A stretch of 64,000 nt of DNA from Heloderma charlesbogerti (taxonomy: Eukaryota > Chordata > Lepidosauria > Squamata > Helodermatidae), in contig JANEZZ010000739.1 of the NCBI GenBank assembly GCA_026122225.1, positions 62,001 to 126,000 of the forward strand, given 5' to 3'. The translations under genes were made by a program, and so were the position numbers. This document shows positions 12,001-22,459 of the stretch, piece after piece; the first letter of the stretch is position 1, and each line of letters opens with the position of its first letter. The notes under the pieces were generated by a model. That model did not search any database, was not told the origin of the DNA, and worked only from the letters and a program-made list of their open reading frames with translations.

Positions 12001-15000
12001 TATAAGAACAACAGAAAAGATAATCATCAGCAGGTTTGATATTTGGTACAATTACGGAGGGTTGTTATTGTGAAACAGTACCATTAACATTGTAAAAGGT
12101 TAGGATTAGGGTTATCATGCTGTGAGATTTTTATTCCACCTTCTCTGCAAATTGCTGAGGGTAGCATACAGACATGCAACCAAGACCCCTTTTATCTTCA
12201 CAACAATGCTGGTACACGGAGAGTGTATAACTGCCCCAAGGTCACTAAATGGGCTTCATGTCTGAGTACGGATTTCAACCTGGGAGCCAATCTACATGGA
12301 AACAGGTTTTGGGGTGGTTCCGTTTAAATGCAGATTTTCATGAAATCCGGTTAGCTCCTCCCGAGGCAAACAGTAGCCAGTAATGAAGTGCACACATTAA
12401 AAAAAAAAATCAGTTTGTATCAGGCAGATGAGTAGAACCGAATGTCATCAAATGGTAGGTGTGGAGAAGGGAAGAGGCTTGCTCTCCACCCCTCTCTGCC
12501 CCCCCCCGGACTCAGTGAAGCTTTTAAAATCAGTACGGCTCTGCATACCTTTGCACTTCCATACGTAACAGCCTAGTTATGCTCCCCTCCCTACTCCTGC
12601 GCTCAGTGGTCTTGCCTGGAGATGCCTCCAATTACACCAGGTTGCTAGTGGGAGAAGCCTGGCTATGGTGCTAGCTGCCGCCTGCTGCAGGGATAGGGGA
12701 CAAGATGCCCTCATACACACCCTCACTAAGGTAATGAATGACACAAAAACGTAATTTTACAGGATGCAATGCTGTCACCTCCACACCGACTTCTGTATTT
12801 GACAAAAATTTGACATCTCTCAACTGACAGGTGGTTGATAGACAATATCTGACTGGTCAGTTCAATAGCATGTCAATTCCTTTACACCTACCATATTTCA
12901 ACCACTTTTCCTCTCGGCTAGGGCATTTAAATGGTCATGTTTTAATTTCTAGAATAATTTCCTATCCTGTCCTTTAGGACTCATATTGAAATGGGGGAGG
13001 AGGGTTGCAATGGCAGTCTGGTAAATATCGATGCTTGCAGAGTGCAAACGGTCTCTCTAAAGGAAACTGGAAGGGGAGGGAGAATATGGTGCCACTTGAT
13101 AAACTCATGCAAGCAAGCAAGCAAGCAAGCAAAAGTTTAGTGTAATTAGCAGCCAGCCATTATACAACGTCACATAGATGTATCACATCCATCCCCTTGG
13201 CCTTTTCACGCGAGTGCAGGACCAGTACAAGAAATTTAGCAGTTCTAAAAGTTACATATTTGTTAAAATTATTTAATAAAAAACTAGGGGTGGGCGGATC
13301 ACTTACCTGGTTCCATTCCAGGGCATCCTCGGGGGGGGGAGGCAATCCGTTATTCCCCCCTGGAATCCTCCCCAGCCGGCTCCGCTCCGCAGCGACTCCG
13401 CAGAGCCGCCAGCCGGGCCCATCCACAGCCTCACTTCTGACTGCTGCCGGGCTGCAGTCGCAAACTGCGTACGGCATAGCAGATGCCATTTGCATCCCTG
13501 CGTTAGCTGTGATAGGCTACATATATATTTACATAGCCTATCACGGCTAAAGTAGGGGGGAAATGGCGGCCACAGACCGGGCAGCCATTCACAGCCGCAG
13601 ACCGGGGCAGCAGACGGACCAGACTGGCCAATGCCAGGTAGGGTCCGTCCTGGGAAAATTTCACAGGGTGGTGGGTGGGAGTGCTGTGTTCCGCCACGGA
13701 CATCCGGATGCAGCCGGTCTCTGGATGCAAATGGCATCCGGCCTCACGAAGGCCATTTGCGTCCCTTCCCCTTCCGTGATAGGCTACATAAAGCTTTACA
13801 TAGCCTATCACGGGAAGGGATGCAAATGGTGTAGCGCATGCCATTTGCGTCCCTTCCCCTTCTGTGATAGGCTACATAAAGCTTTATGTAGCATATCACA
13901 AAAGGGAAAGGGACGTAAATGGCGTCCGCTAGGCCGGACGCCATTCACGTCCAAAGACCGGCTGCAGATGAACCCAGCCGGAGCTGGAACCAGCGGTACC
14001 AGCCTGCCAGGTAGGATTTGGCCAGGTCAGACTTCACTGGATGGTGAGGTGGGGTGGTCTGTTCCACCATGGACTCCGTGGCGGAATTCTCCGCCATCCC
14101 TAACTGCATCTCTTTAAGGCATTGCAGTAGTAATGACTTTGCTCTATCATAACTCAGTGTCAGTAAGAAGAGTATGGAAAACGCCATGTTTGCAATAATG
14201 AAGAGAATCTTTTATCTCCGAGAATTGGAGCCCATTTCCTCAACGGCAGTCAATACAAAGTCAGACGTCTGCTTAAATAACACGTTTAGCCAAAAGAACA
14301 AGGCTAATTTAAAGGCTTCAGCTTTTATGGACATCAGTACTAATTCAGCATGGATTGTCACCAATTTAGTAGAAACTGGGACAGAAAGGAGTCTGTGCAG
14401 AACTTTATTTTGGGCTTTTTCAATTGGATCTAATTTAACCACTGCTCACAATGGGGCCCCATATAGTATTTGTGGCAGGACTCTTAACCCGATAAAGTTC
14501 TAGCACCAAATTCACAAGTTTACCTCTGTTAGTACGATGGAAGCATAACAACCCACTAAGAATCTTATCAGCCAGCACAGCACAGGTTTGTATCTGGAGG
14601 GACCAAGACCAAGACCCTGATTGCTGGAATATGACCCCAAGATACTTAAAAGAGGGGACTTACTCTAAACTGTTCCCATCCATTTTCCAACTGTAAACAT
14701 GCCTTGATTTACCAAACACCAGTATCTTAGTTTTACCGTAATTAATAGAAAGCTGTTCATTTCTACAATAGTGACTAAACTGCCTTAGCAGTCTTCACAA
14801 TCCTACCTGACCATGAGATATATGGATGGTATCGTCTGCGTTAAGAAGGATAGAAATCTTGTTGTGACCAACTTTAACTGGAAAATAACAATCCCCTTTT
14901 AAAAACCCTACAACATCGTTTTAAAAAGGGTTAAAAGGAAGTGGAGCCAGTAAGCATCCTTGTCTAACTCCTATTGTAACAGACACCATATTAGATAGAT

Positions 15001-18000
15001 GACCCTCTTGGCCTACTTTAATTTTAAGAGAGGTCTCTGAGTATTAGGGATGTTGGAGAATTCCGCCACGGACTCCAATGATGCCATGGTGGAACGGACT
15101 ACTATGTAGCCTATCACGGCTAAAGCAGGGACGCAAATGGCAGCCACTACGCCATGATAGGCTACATAAGTATCTACGTAGCCTATCACGGCAAAAGTCA
15201 GGGACGCAAATGGCGTAGCAGCCACCATTTGCCTCCCCGCTTTAGCCGTGATAGGCTACATAAATATTTACATAGCCTATCACTGCTAAAGCAGGGACGC
15301 AAATGGCATAGGGGACGCCATTTGCATCCCTGCTTTAGCCGTGATAGGCTACGTAAATATATACATAGCCTATCAAGGCCTAGCACAGGGACGCAAATCG
15401 GCAAATGGTATCCCCTACACAGGACACCATTTGTGTCTGCAGCAGCCCGGCAGCAGATGGAGGCCCCGCTGAGGATTGGCCCGGCCGGTGGCTTCATGGA
15501 CTGGCCGCGGAGCGGAGCCGGCCGGGCAAGATTCCAGGGGAGAGGACAGGATTGCCTCCCCCCCCCGTCAAGAATTCCGGAGGGAGGACCGGATCGCCTC
15601 CCCCCCGCCGCAGAACCCAGCAGAGCCAGGTAAATGGGGTTTCGTACACCCCTACTGAGTATAGACCCATAATACAATTTAGTCGACATGCATCAGTTCC
15701 CAAGGATTGTAACTTAATCCACAGACATTTCCATGAAATGGAATCAAAAGCAGCTTTTAAGTCAACGAAAGCTACCAAAATCTGTTTGGTGAAAGCCAAC
15801 AAATATTTATCTATAATATGTTTAAGTAAGAGGCAATGATCAAGTGTTGATCACCCTGCATGGAATCCAGCCTGCTCTAGAGCAAGCAAAGCCTTTTCCT
15901 CAACCCAATCCTCCAGTTTCTCTAAGAGATGTCTGGCATAACTTTTCCCTGCCACATCAGAAAGACTAATGGGTCTATAATTTGCTGGGTTGTCCTTTGT
16001 TGTTGTTCAGTCGTTCAGTCGTGTCCGACTCTTCGTGACCCCATGGACCATAGCACGCCAGGCCTTCCTGTCCTGCGCAATCTACCGGAGCGTGCTCAAG
16101 TTCATATTCATTGCATCGGTGATGTTATCTAGCCATCTCATCCTCTGCTGTCCCCTTCTCCTTTTGCCTTCAGTCTTTCCTTAGGACCCTTTTTATAGAT
16201 GGGAACCATCACAACTGAAAGCCACCTGGATGGGAGTACACCAGATTGATCTGTAAGGGAGAACAGAGTTGCAAGTATAGGTGCCCAGCAATCTGGAAAA
16301 GAGAGAAATAATTCTGGGGGGAAGCCATTTCCAGCAGGAGCCTTCCCTTTCTGTAGACTTAACATCAATGCTTTGGCTTCATCTATCATAACACAATCCC
16401 AATGACGGCTGCAGTTAGAGTCAAAGCCAACTTTTGAATCCATTCCTTGAGTGGTCGGATCATTAAACACCTCCCTAAAATGACTTTTCCATTTGGACAT
16501 GCAAATATAGCCATCAAAAACTGGGACCGACCTCCCTTCCATCTTAGACACTAAGGACTAAAACGTCCTAGGAATTTTTCTGAAAAAGGGCCAGACCCAT
16601 TTCTCTCCATTGTTCATTATGATAATATCTCTTCTTTGGTTTAATAAATTTCATAATCTTGCTTGCAGGCACCATTGCAGGCAAGATTTCTTGCTTGCAC
16701 GCACCATTAAAATAGTAACACCGTTGGTCTACTACATACTAATTTGAGAAATGATTATTGACTGGACAATGGCAGTTCATGGGGTACAAAATGGAGTTCC
16801 ATGCCATGTTCTTTTTCATGACTATAATGCAATTATTTCAATGCAAGACATCTTAATCATATGTAGAAAAGACAAGAGCACAAAAATGGAGCACATACAG
16901 AATGCCCACTTTCTGTGGATAGGTCTTGCCACTTGCTGTTTGTAATGACCATTGCCGTCCAGGGTACAGCAAGCAAAAGAAAGAAGGGGAGCCATTCTGT
17001 TGCTACGATTGTGCACCATGCTCAGAAGGGAAGATTGCAGACTCGAAGGGTAAGAGACACAACATGCTACGGTCTGGAGTATATTAAGGCCATGTAAAAT
17101 TTCTTCGCATGGGTTCGCATCACCTCTTCTTGGGAAGCTTAAAAAATAATAGGGATGACTTGAAAAAGCAACTTATTTCACAAATAACACACCCACATGG
17201 GTAGATCTTCAAAGCTGTACACAGAGCAAAAGATGAATGCATATAATGGCCTGAAGATTGATGATGCCGTTGTGCTGCTGAATGGGAGATTACCTGGAAT
17301 CATATGTAAGATACTCTGACCTCCTCGCAGAGTGTAAGGAATGTGGGAAGTAAACAGATTAAATTTTGCAAGAGGCATGGGGGGAAAGGAGTGAACCTGG
17401 TATCCCACATTGAAAGGCTGCCAATATTAATGATAATGGGGTGTTTAAGGGTGAACAACATTATACTAAAAGAAAGTCATGGAGTATGAAAAGTTCTACC
17501 CTGTCCCACAGGCTCTGGGGCATTAGTGTTTCATCCAAGGGAGGCCCTCCTCCACTCCCCACCCCCCACCCCTGGCAGCTTCCACTTAACATGATCCTTT
17601 TGTTCATTCACTCTTCCAAATTAAGTACTACTTACCAGATCCTAACACTTTCTTCCCCTGGTCCTCATCCCAGGATTTGCCATGATCCAGGAAAGAAAGC
17701 TGTTTAGGGAGTTTAGCGTGTGCAGCAAAGGTGGTTACACAGGCACATCTGAATTCCATTTGCATCCACATTGCAGTGCTCATCTGGGTCCCACTGAACT
17801 GCCTGATGTGCCTTTGAAAGCAGATGAGAGCGTGCATCCCCACAGCTGCGGGGTTTTGCATGCGACTAGTTGGATTTCACTGGGAGTTTGGTCTTCCATT
17901 CCCATCGTACTTCTCCAGGAAATCTTACAGTAGATAAAAAGATAATATTCCACTATCAGCCTCTAGATGATTCGAATCCTTTGGGCTTCCAATCTTCTCC

Positions 18001-19454
18001 ACTGCTCACAGAGCTGAACATTTTTTGATGATGATGTCTTCAGCCAGGGAGCAGTAACTATCACAGTAACTGCAGGAATCTCTTCTAAAAGCATGGCATA
18101 TAGACAACAACACCTTGGCTCTACAGTAAGATGTGGTCGTGGACACATAGCCTAGGACTCCGAGCTTTTACTTCTGAAAAGTGTACACCTCGTACATGCA
18201 CTGAGCACATGTGCAGATAACTGCTACTGTCAGTGTTAGTAGTGGACTTATGAAGCTAAGATCAGTCTCCCACTGTGTCTTCTGTCCTGCCTCTCTCTGG
18301 CTTCTCGCCTCTGCTGAGAGCCGTGGGATGGGAGCCCTTGCGCTTTCACCCTTGGACTCGTGCCTTTGCCCAGGCCCAAGATTTATATATCACCTGGATG
18401 GGAGGGAGATGAAACAGCCTGAATCAGGAGCCCCAGGTGAAATAAGGGGGCCAAAGACACCCTCCAGCTACCTCTTCCCTTACATGTTTGTGATATCTCT
18501 GAATGACTGCAGTAGCACCTGCTCTATTTTTCAGACATGGATGACTGTTTCAAATGCCCAGAAGATCAATATCCAAACAAGGACCACAATCACTGCCTTC
18601 CTAAGATGCCAAACTTCCTGTCTTATCAAGAACCTTTGGGAATCGCTTTCGTTTTCCTGGCTCTCTTTTTCTCTCTGATCACAGCTTTGGTGATAGGAAT
18701 CTTCATTAAACACAGGAACACCCCGATCATCAGAGCCAACAACCGGAACCTCACCTATTCTCTGCTCATCTCTCTTTTCCTCTGCTTCCTCTGCTCTCTG
18801 CTTTTCATTGGTCAACCACACACTGTGACTTGCTCTCTACGACAAACCTCTTTTGGCATCACCTTCTCAATGGCTATTTCTTCCGTGCTGGCAAAAACCA
18901 TCATGGTGGTTCTGGCTTTCATGGCCACCAAACCGGGGAGCAGGATGAGGAAATGGGTGGGGAAGAGACTGGCAAATGCTGTTGTTCTTTCCGGATCCTT
19001 TATTCAAGTCGGGATTTGTGGTGTGTGGCTCTGTATTGCTCCTCCATTCCCAGACGTAGACACTCATTCTCTGCCTGAGGAAACTGTGGTAGAATGTAAT
19101 GAAGGGTCACCCATCATGTTTTACTGTGTTCTTGGGTACTTGGGATTCATGGCTCTTACGAGTTTCGTTGTGGCTTTCTTTGCTAGGCGCTTGCCCAGCA
19201 CTTTCAATGAAGCCAAGTTCATCACTTTCAGCTTATTGCTGTTTTGCAGTGTGTGGGTCTCTTTTGTCCCAACTTACCTAGGCACAAAGGGGAAATACAT
19301 GGTGGCTGTGGAGGTTTTCTCCATCCTGGCTTCTAGTGCTCGACTACTGATGTGTATCTTTTGTCCCAAATGTTACATAATTGTAATAAGGCCTGAACAA
19401 AACCTTAAGGAGCAGCTAATAAAAAGAAAACATGCCTGCTTCTTCCCAGACTAG
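5803..19454 (+). CDS. V2R gene 2 (beta), complete six-exon gene, 880 aa
   Basis: Vomeronasal type-2 receptor. The family detects peptide or protein cues in vomeronasal neurons and couples to Go. Exons: 5803-6029, 7763-8054, 8604-9452, 11539-11766, 16923-17049, 18535-19454; together 2643 nt, 880 codons plus stop. All introns are GT-AG and phases agree (exon 1/2 after two codon bases, 2/3, 3/4 and 4/5 between codons, 5/6 after one base). Exon sizes 292, 849, 228 and 127 fit the conserved V2R layout. Layout by residue: signal peptide about 1-20, Venus-flytrap domain to about 532, Cys-rich linker about 533-600, seven helices to about 860. Oddities: Arg in helix 7 (codon 19341-19343) and a novel tail HACFFPD created by a deletion. 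It could be a working receptor or a recently damaged one. Confidence 0.9.
6191..6743 (+). mobile_element. Solo LTR in gene 2 intron 1
   Basis: 553 bp, starting TGTCAGG and ending CCTGACA, flanked by a 5-bp duplication tatat (6186-6190 and 6744-6748). Unit II keeps the single tatat at 42567-42571. The same LTR family occurs at 28562-29113 (minus), 21842-22459 and inside the provirus at 58712. An AATAAAG near the 3' part fits an LTR poly(A) signal on the plus strand. Confidence 0.85.
6744..7762 (+). other. Gene 2 intron 1, remainder
   Basis: 6750-7330 is GC-rich with a phrase close to 'gccgcctgaggtgggcgc', which resembles interspersed repeat sequence. It is nearly identical at about 42575-43140. 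An open frame at 6912-7322 has no recognised domain and is not called. The rest is plain intron up to the acceptor at 7761-7762. Confidence 0.5.
7763..8054 (+). CDS. Gene 2 exon 2: flytrap lobe 1
   Basis: 292 bp. After completing the split Ile codon it reads [20 protein letters not shown], with LPNVTLGF and [15 protein letters not shown], the conserved first lobe of the V2R ligand domain. It ends YKIPQ at the donor cag|gtaaga. Only about four residues differ from the unit II copy. Confidence 0.95.
8055..8603 (+). other. Gene 2 intron 2
   Basis: Short intron with a (gtt)n-type microsatellite at about 8213-8237, expanded in unit II (44029-44060). No other feature seen. The acceptor is tgcttag at 8603. 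Confidence 0.7.
8604..9452 (+). CDS. Gene 2 exon 3: ligand-binding core
   Basis: 849 bp, 283 codons, no stops. It begins [18 protein letters not shown] and contains [32 protein letters not shown] and, near the end, [18 protein letters not shown], all standard V2R exon 3 landmarks. The exon closes NLHHWQWQ at the donor cag|gtaata. Residues coded by about 8840-8916 differ heavily from unit II while the next 150 bases are almost identical. Confidence 0.95.
9453..11538 (+). other. Gene 2 intron 3
   Basis: Collinear with 45292-47654 of unit II. It includes the hAT-like element at 10813. About 10431-10709 is present here and recognisable in the alpha intron (about 29330-29500) but deleted in unit II. 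A phrase near 10270 (cagtggtgtagtggc) resembles a DNA-transposon end, at low confidence. Confidence 0.6.
10813..11228. mobile_element. hAT-like MITE in intron 3
   Basis: 416 bp with inverted ends TAGGGATG and CATCCCTA and possible degenerate 8-bp flanks (ataacagc/acaatagc, 6 of 8). The interior is rich in gcaaattt/aaatttgc inverted motifs. It is shared with unit II (46932-47345), so it predates the duplication. It encodes nothing. Confidence 0.65.
11539..11766 (+). CDS. Gene 2 exon 4: end of flytrap domain
   Basis: 228 bp, in phase at both ends. It reads [18 protein letters not shown], then [12 protein letters not shown] and WHRKFNQ, the usual V2R exon 4. The donor is cag|gtggga. The frame runs into a stop eight codons past the donor, so splicing is required. 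Confidence 0.93.
11767..13108 (+). other. Gene 2 intron 4, 5' part
   Basis: Mostly plain intron. About 12130-12290 contains the phrase 'ccccaaggtcactaaatgg', typical of MIR/L2-type repeat tails, and a homologous start is visible at 30205 in the alpha intron. 12960-13080 aligns with 31640-31760 of the alpha intron, so alpha and beta introns are homologous either side of the LINE. Confidence 0.5.
13285..14102. mobile_element. Palindromic MITE 1 in beta intron 4 (unit I)
   Basis: 818 bp from TAGGGGTG to CATCCCTA, inside the LINE. It holds palindromes with arms gataggctac / gtagcctatc at 13511-13542, 13778-13809 and 13866-13897, separated by gccatttgcgtccc and its reverse complement. The flanking 8-mers do not match, so one end may be rearranged or two elements may be fused. 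The copy in unit II is 49397-50187. Confidence 0.65.
15045..15654. mobile_element. Palindromic MITE 2 in beta intron 4 (unit I)
   Basis: 610 bp, TAGGGATG to ACCCCTA, with a perfect 8-bp target duplication ctgagtat (15037-15044 and 15655-15662), as expected of hAT superfamily elements. It carries palindromes at 15156-15187, 15250-15281 and 15343-15374, spaced 93-94 bp apart. It is inserted in the LINE and shared with unit II (51073-51753). Confidence 0.82.
15998..16177 (-). mobile_element. BovB LINE 3' fragment, unit I only
   Basis: A 180-bp 5'-truncated BovB/RTE tail on the minus strand, recognised by 'gttcagtcgtgtccgactct' and 'gaccccatggaccatagc'. It is flanked by tcctt on both sides (15993-15997, 16178-16182). 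Unit II has the single uninterrupted site at 52092-52096, so it landed after the duplication. Confidence 0.9.
16923..17049 (+). CDS. Gene 2 exon 5: Cys-rich linker
   Basis: 127 bp, reads [17 protein letters not shown] then [20 protein letters not shown], the NCD3G-type Cys-rich domain between flytrap and membrane helices. The acceptor is tggatag, the donor aagg|gtaaga, leaving one base for the next codon. Too short and in the wrong frame to stand out as an ORF. Confidence 0.93.
17050..18534 (+). other. Gene 2 intron 5
   Basis: Collinear with 52964-54508. Open frames over 18211-18537 are intron sequence reading into exon 6, as the acceptor ttttcag at 18528-18534 shows. No repeat family recognised. 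Confidence 0.6.
18535..19454 (+). CDS. Gene 2 exon 6: seven-helix domain with altered tail
   Basis: 920 bp. Begins with two bases completing the exon 5 Asp codon, then [20 protein letters not shown]. Seven hydrophobic helices are intact. Two features set it apart from the other three copies: codon 19341-19343 is CGA (Arg) where the others have Gly in helix 7, and the usual end LIKRN-stop is replaced by LIKRK plus HACFFPD, because sequence from 19431 corresponds to 61713 onward in unit II. Confidence 0.93.
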
Positions 19455-19599
19455 ATCTGGCTGTAGTTGAGCAAGAGTAGCGGCCTCCCCAACTGTGAAA
19501 ACAGGCAGAGACAACCTGCCAACACCCTGACATCCCATACCTTAACTAGGCCCTACATCAGGTTCTTCCGCTGAGACCATGGCATCAGGGGAAGGCATG

Positions 19600-19860
19600 A
19601 CAGGCAGACACCAATTAGCAGCCACATTTTCCCCAGAATGCGAAGCAGGGAGAGAGGGGGACATCAGCCACCAGCACGGGCCAGAAGCCCCTTGCATGAG
19701 GAGCACCTCTGAACCCACCTGGGGTGCAGCATGGACACAGAGAGGGCCCATATGGGTCTTCCCTCCAGCATGACAACCCACAAATGGAAAAGCTCGTGTT
19801 AGCTGAATGTCAATAGAGAGCAAGGCGGTGCCTGTGCGACATACAAAACCCCAACCAAGG
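19600..19860 (+). repeat. V2R 3'-flank module, copy 2
   Basis: Related to 4547-4805, sharing 'cacctctgaacccacctggg' and the stretch ending near 'caaccaaggatcag'. Here it sits only about 150 bp after the stop codon because of the local deletion. Confidence 0.6.
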
Positions 19861-20136
19861 ATCAGGAGGGTGGATCAGTCAAAGAGGGAGAAATAAGGGC
19901 AGGAAAGCAGGTGTAGGGTTGTTGGGGCGTTGAAAGGATGGGAGTGACACGCACTCCTTTAATTTTGTGATTTTCCCAGTTGATCAGACTATGAGAATCA
20001 CACAGAACCTTATGGAGTATGGAGGTAAGATATACACTCAGAACATCTAAAAAGAAGTTAAGGGTTTATTGAACGAAAGTCGTCAAGTAAACAAACACAA
20101 ATCCCAAAATGAACAAAGAAAACACAACATACTCAA

Positions 20137-20310
20137 GGAGTTACATGCTCCCTGGTTACAAATTTATGCCACAAGACTGTCAGAGAGTTGCAGGCTCCCT
20201 GGTTACAAATTTAGTTATAAATACCTCAAGGAATTACATGCTCCTTAATCACAACCTAGCAAGTACCTCAAGGAACTCTACACTCCTTGGTCACAACTTA
20301 CTTACCCAAA
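20137..20310 (+). repeat. Imperfect short tandem repeat
   Basis: Four or so degenerate units of about 40 bp, each with a form of 'caaggagttacatgctcc' followed by 'ctggttacaa'. Repeated at 62418-62590 in unit II. Confidence 0.65.
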
Positions 20311-21841
20311 CGTGGTGCCTTAAATAACTAAATATACAGTTAGTCCCTGTTTGCTACACAGCTTCCCTGCAGCCAAGCTCATGCCAGAACTTGCTGGTGG
20401 TGTTACGGGCATAGAGTTTCAGCCAGATTCAAGCCAGAACCTGCTGTCTGTATGTACAGAGATAACTGCGCTCTATATATGCCCTGGATGGTAAAATCCT
20501 ATTCCCTGAATTCTACCCAACCCATACTCACCACACACTATGAAGCACTTGGCCAGAGCACTTAATACCTGTCCCATAGATTGAGGGTACTGTTGGTATG
20601 TCCATATGCAATGATCCAGATGCAACCACGCCCCTCCTGAACACTGGCTAACTCAGGGGTTTTATAGTCTTGTTCCTTCGTTGGGGCCTATGGCATTAAA
20701 GAGAGGTTCTTTGTCGATAATACATCATGTCTGAAATTCCAATATTGATGCTTGTCTACTGACAGACCGACACATTTTTCTGATTCCCAACACCTCTCAA
20801 GGTTGTTTCCATCGTCATAAAGCACTGTCCTTTGTTATTAAAACATTCGCTGACCCCCTTCTGAATTGGCCCATCTCCATCTTTTGTAACTGATACTCTG
20901 GCAATCTTCAGCACATACCAAAGCACCCTCATTAGGCCTTCCTGTAATAAACCATTCATTCTCCATTCACACTCTCCCCCTTTCCTGACCTGAGCTAGAA
21001 TGTTTCATATGGATATCACACAGAATCGTTGACACTTTAAGCTTTTCACATTTCATGATGTTCTCCATTGACACTTAAACATTTTGGGGAATGGGGTACA
21101 TTCAGGATATTTACATTTTAAGTTGCATTCAGGGTCAAGTTTTGCATACATCCATTTCATTCCTCACCACATTTGTTACATTTCAACATGAGATGAAGAG
21201 TTCATTGTGGCATCTGAAGTCTACAAGGTTATCTACTAGGAGCAGGGAGAGAAGTTGTAGAGGGAAGCACCCTTTATTGACACACATCAAGTAAAGGTGG
21301 ATTTAAGAAATGAGAGAGAAATTAATAAAAGTGATAAGGTATTAAAAGTAAGGTATAAATATAACTATTTAAGGGAAATTCATGTAGATATATGGAAATA
21401 TAGGGAAGACAACATGACAAAAGAGGAAGAACAAAATGACACTGTGTCAGGGGCATTAAGGTTTTCAGTCCCAGGCAGCCAGAAGTCAGAGGCCAGGTCT
21501 GCCTGCAGAGATGGGAGCCAGCTCAGCAGCCCCTCAGAGGCCAGGTCTACCCCTGGAGAAGTGGCATCATCCCAACTGTCCCTCTTCCTCTCTCTCATAG
21601 GCCCAGTCTACTACTGTGATGTAGCAATGGGGAAGGCCTGACTCCCTTCCAAGGGAGGCTGGCAGACTTGTTCCCATGATCTCTACCCCCTCGAGGTGGG
21701 GGAATTTAAGGACTTCCAGCCCAGAGGCCAGGTCTACTTGTGGCAGGAAGGAGAGAGGTCAGAGCACCTCCTGAGAGGAACATCTGCAGAACACAGATAA
21801 AAGCTTGTGGCAATGGCTGATTAGCCACGGCTTGTCCTATA

Positions 21842-22459
21842 TGTCAGGAATGGCACCTCCCACTCTCCTCCCACTACAAGCCTGTCGGAGCCCCCAGCTC
21901 TGTCTCCCAATCCTTCGTCCTCCACCATAAGAAGAGAGGAAGTGTATGAAATAAAGACTCATATCAGTATTATGTCTTTTGCCTCTTTCCTTCACTGTAC
22001 ACACTCTCTTTCTATGGCTCCTATGACAGGCATTATGGAAAGGATGGTCAGACAGTGACCCAGGCATGGAATGGGAGGGACAATTTGAGCTTTTAGACGT
22101 GAGGTGCAGGCGCAGGCACAAGTGAGAGGTTGCGGGAGCCGAGCTTAGGCGCTCAGCCCGATTGGCTCGACGTCAACAGCTGCTCCCCAAGGCCCCACAG
22201 GAGAGGAGGAGATCTTCCCCTCCCACTCCTTAAGTTCAGAGAGTTGTCGCGCTTTTTCCCAAATGGAGATCAACTGCTGTCCTAACTCTTAGATACCCCT
22301 AGTTAGCTGCTCCTTTGTATTTCCCCTGAGTCTCAGGCAATTCGCATCTGTAAGCTTCATTAGGTTGAATGGAATTAAAGCCTTGGAAAGCAGCCCTTTT
22401 GTTTGAGTGTTGATTCTGGCTATTGGAGGATTCAGTGGGCAACAGGGGCATTCCTGACA
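21842..22459 (+). mobile_element. LTR of the TGTCAGG family
   Basis: About 618 bp, TGTCAGGAA to TTCCTGACA. The second half ('cttcattaggttgaatgg', 'aaagccttggaaa') matches the solo LTR at 6191. Flanking 5-mers do not agree (ctata/gtgtc), so it may be one end of a rearranged provirus rather than a clean solo LTR. Confidence 0.65.

Larger units (their letters stand above)
13109..16555 (-). mobile_element. LINE, broken, in beta intron 4 (unit I)
   Basis: Minus-strand non-LTR retrotransposon. Pieces of one coding frame are visible: 16551-16138 (ending near VPIYKKGP), a reverse-transcriptase block [11 protein letters not shown] at about 15770-15738, and a C-terminal part [19 protein letters not shown] near 14440. 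The probable 3' end is a (caag)n run at 13109-13132. It is interrupted by two MITEs (13285, 15045) and a BovB piece (15998). Unit II has the same element (49220-52470) but the alpha intron does not. The clade is not identified. Confidence 0.75.
19455..21841 (+). other. 3' flank of gene 2, unit I spacer
   Basis: Collinear with 61737-64000 of unit II at high identity. No V2R exon and no recognisable protein were found. A minus-strand AATAAA-like motif near 20068 and the modular look suggest part may be an old LTR element, but no terminal repeats were located. Confidence 0.45.

Noticed and set aside
15100..15400. Regularly spaced repeats that could suggest a CRISPR array
   Set aside because: Vertebrate DNA; the repeats are palindromic parts of a MITE with conserved, not unique, spacers.
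16900..17097. The 60-codon plus-strand frame over exon 5
   Set aside because: Wrong frame; the Cys-rich linker is read in another frame with proper splice sites.
18531..18821. Open frames antisense to the seven-helix exons, for example 18821-18531 and 54795-54505
   Set aside because: They recur opposite every exon 6 as a by-product of its composition and show no domain.
20109..20327. Small frame over the short tandem repeat
   Set aside because: The frame follows the 40-bp repeat and does not resemble a protein.
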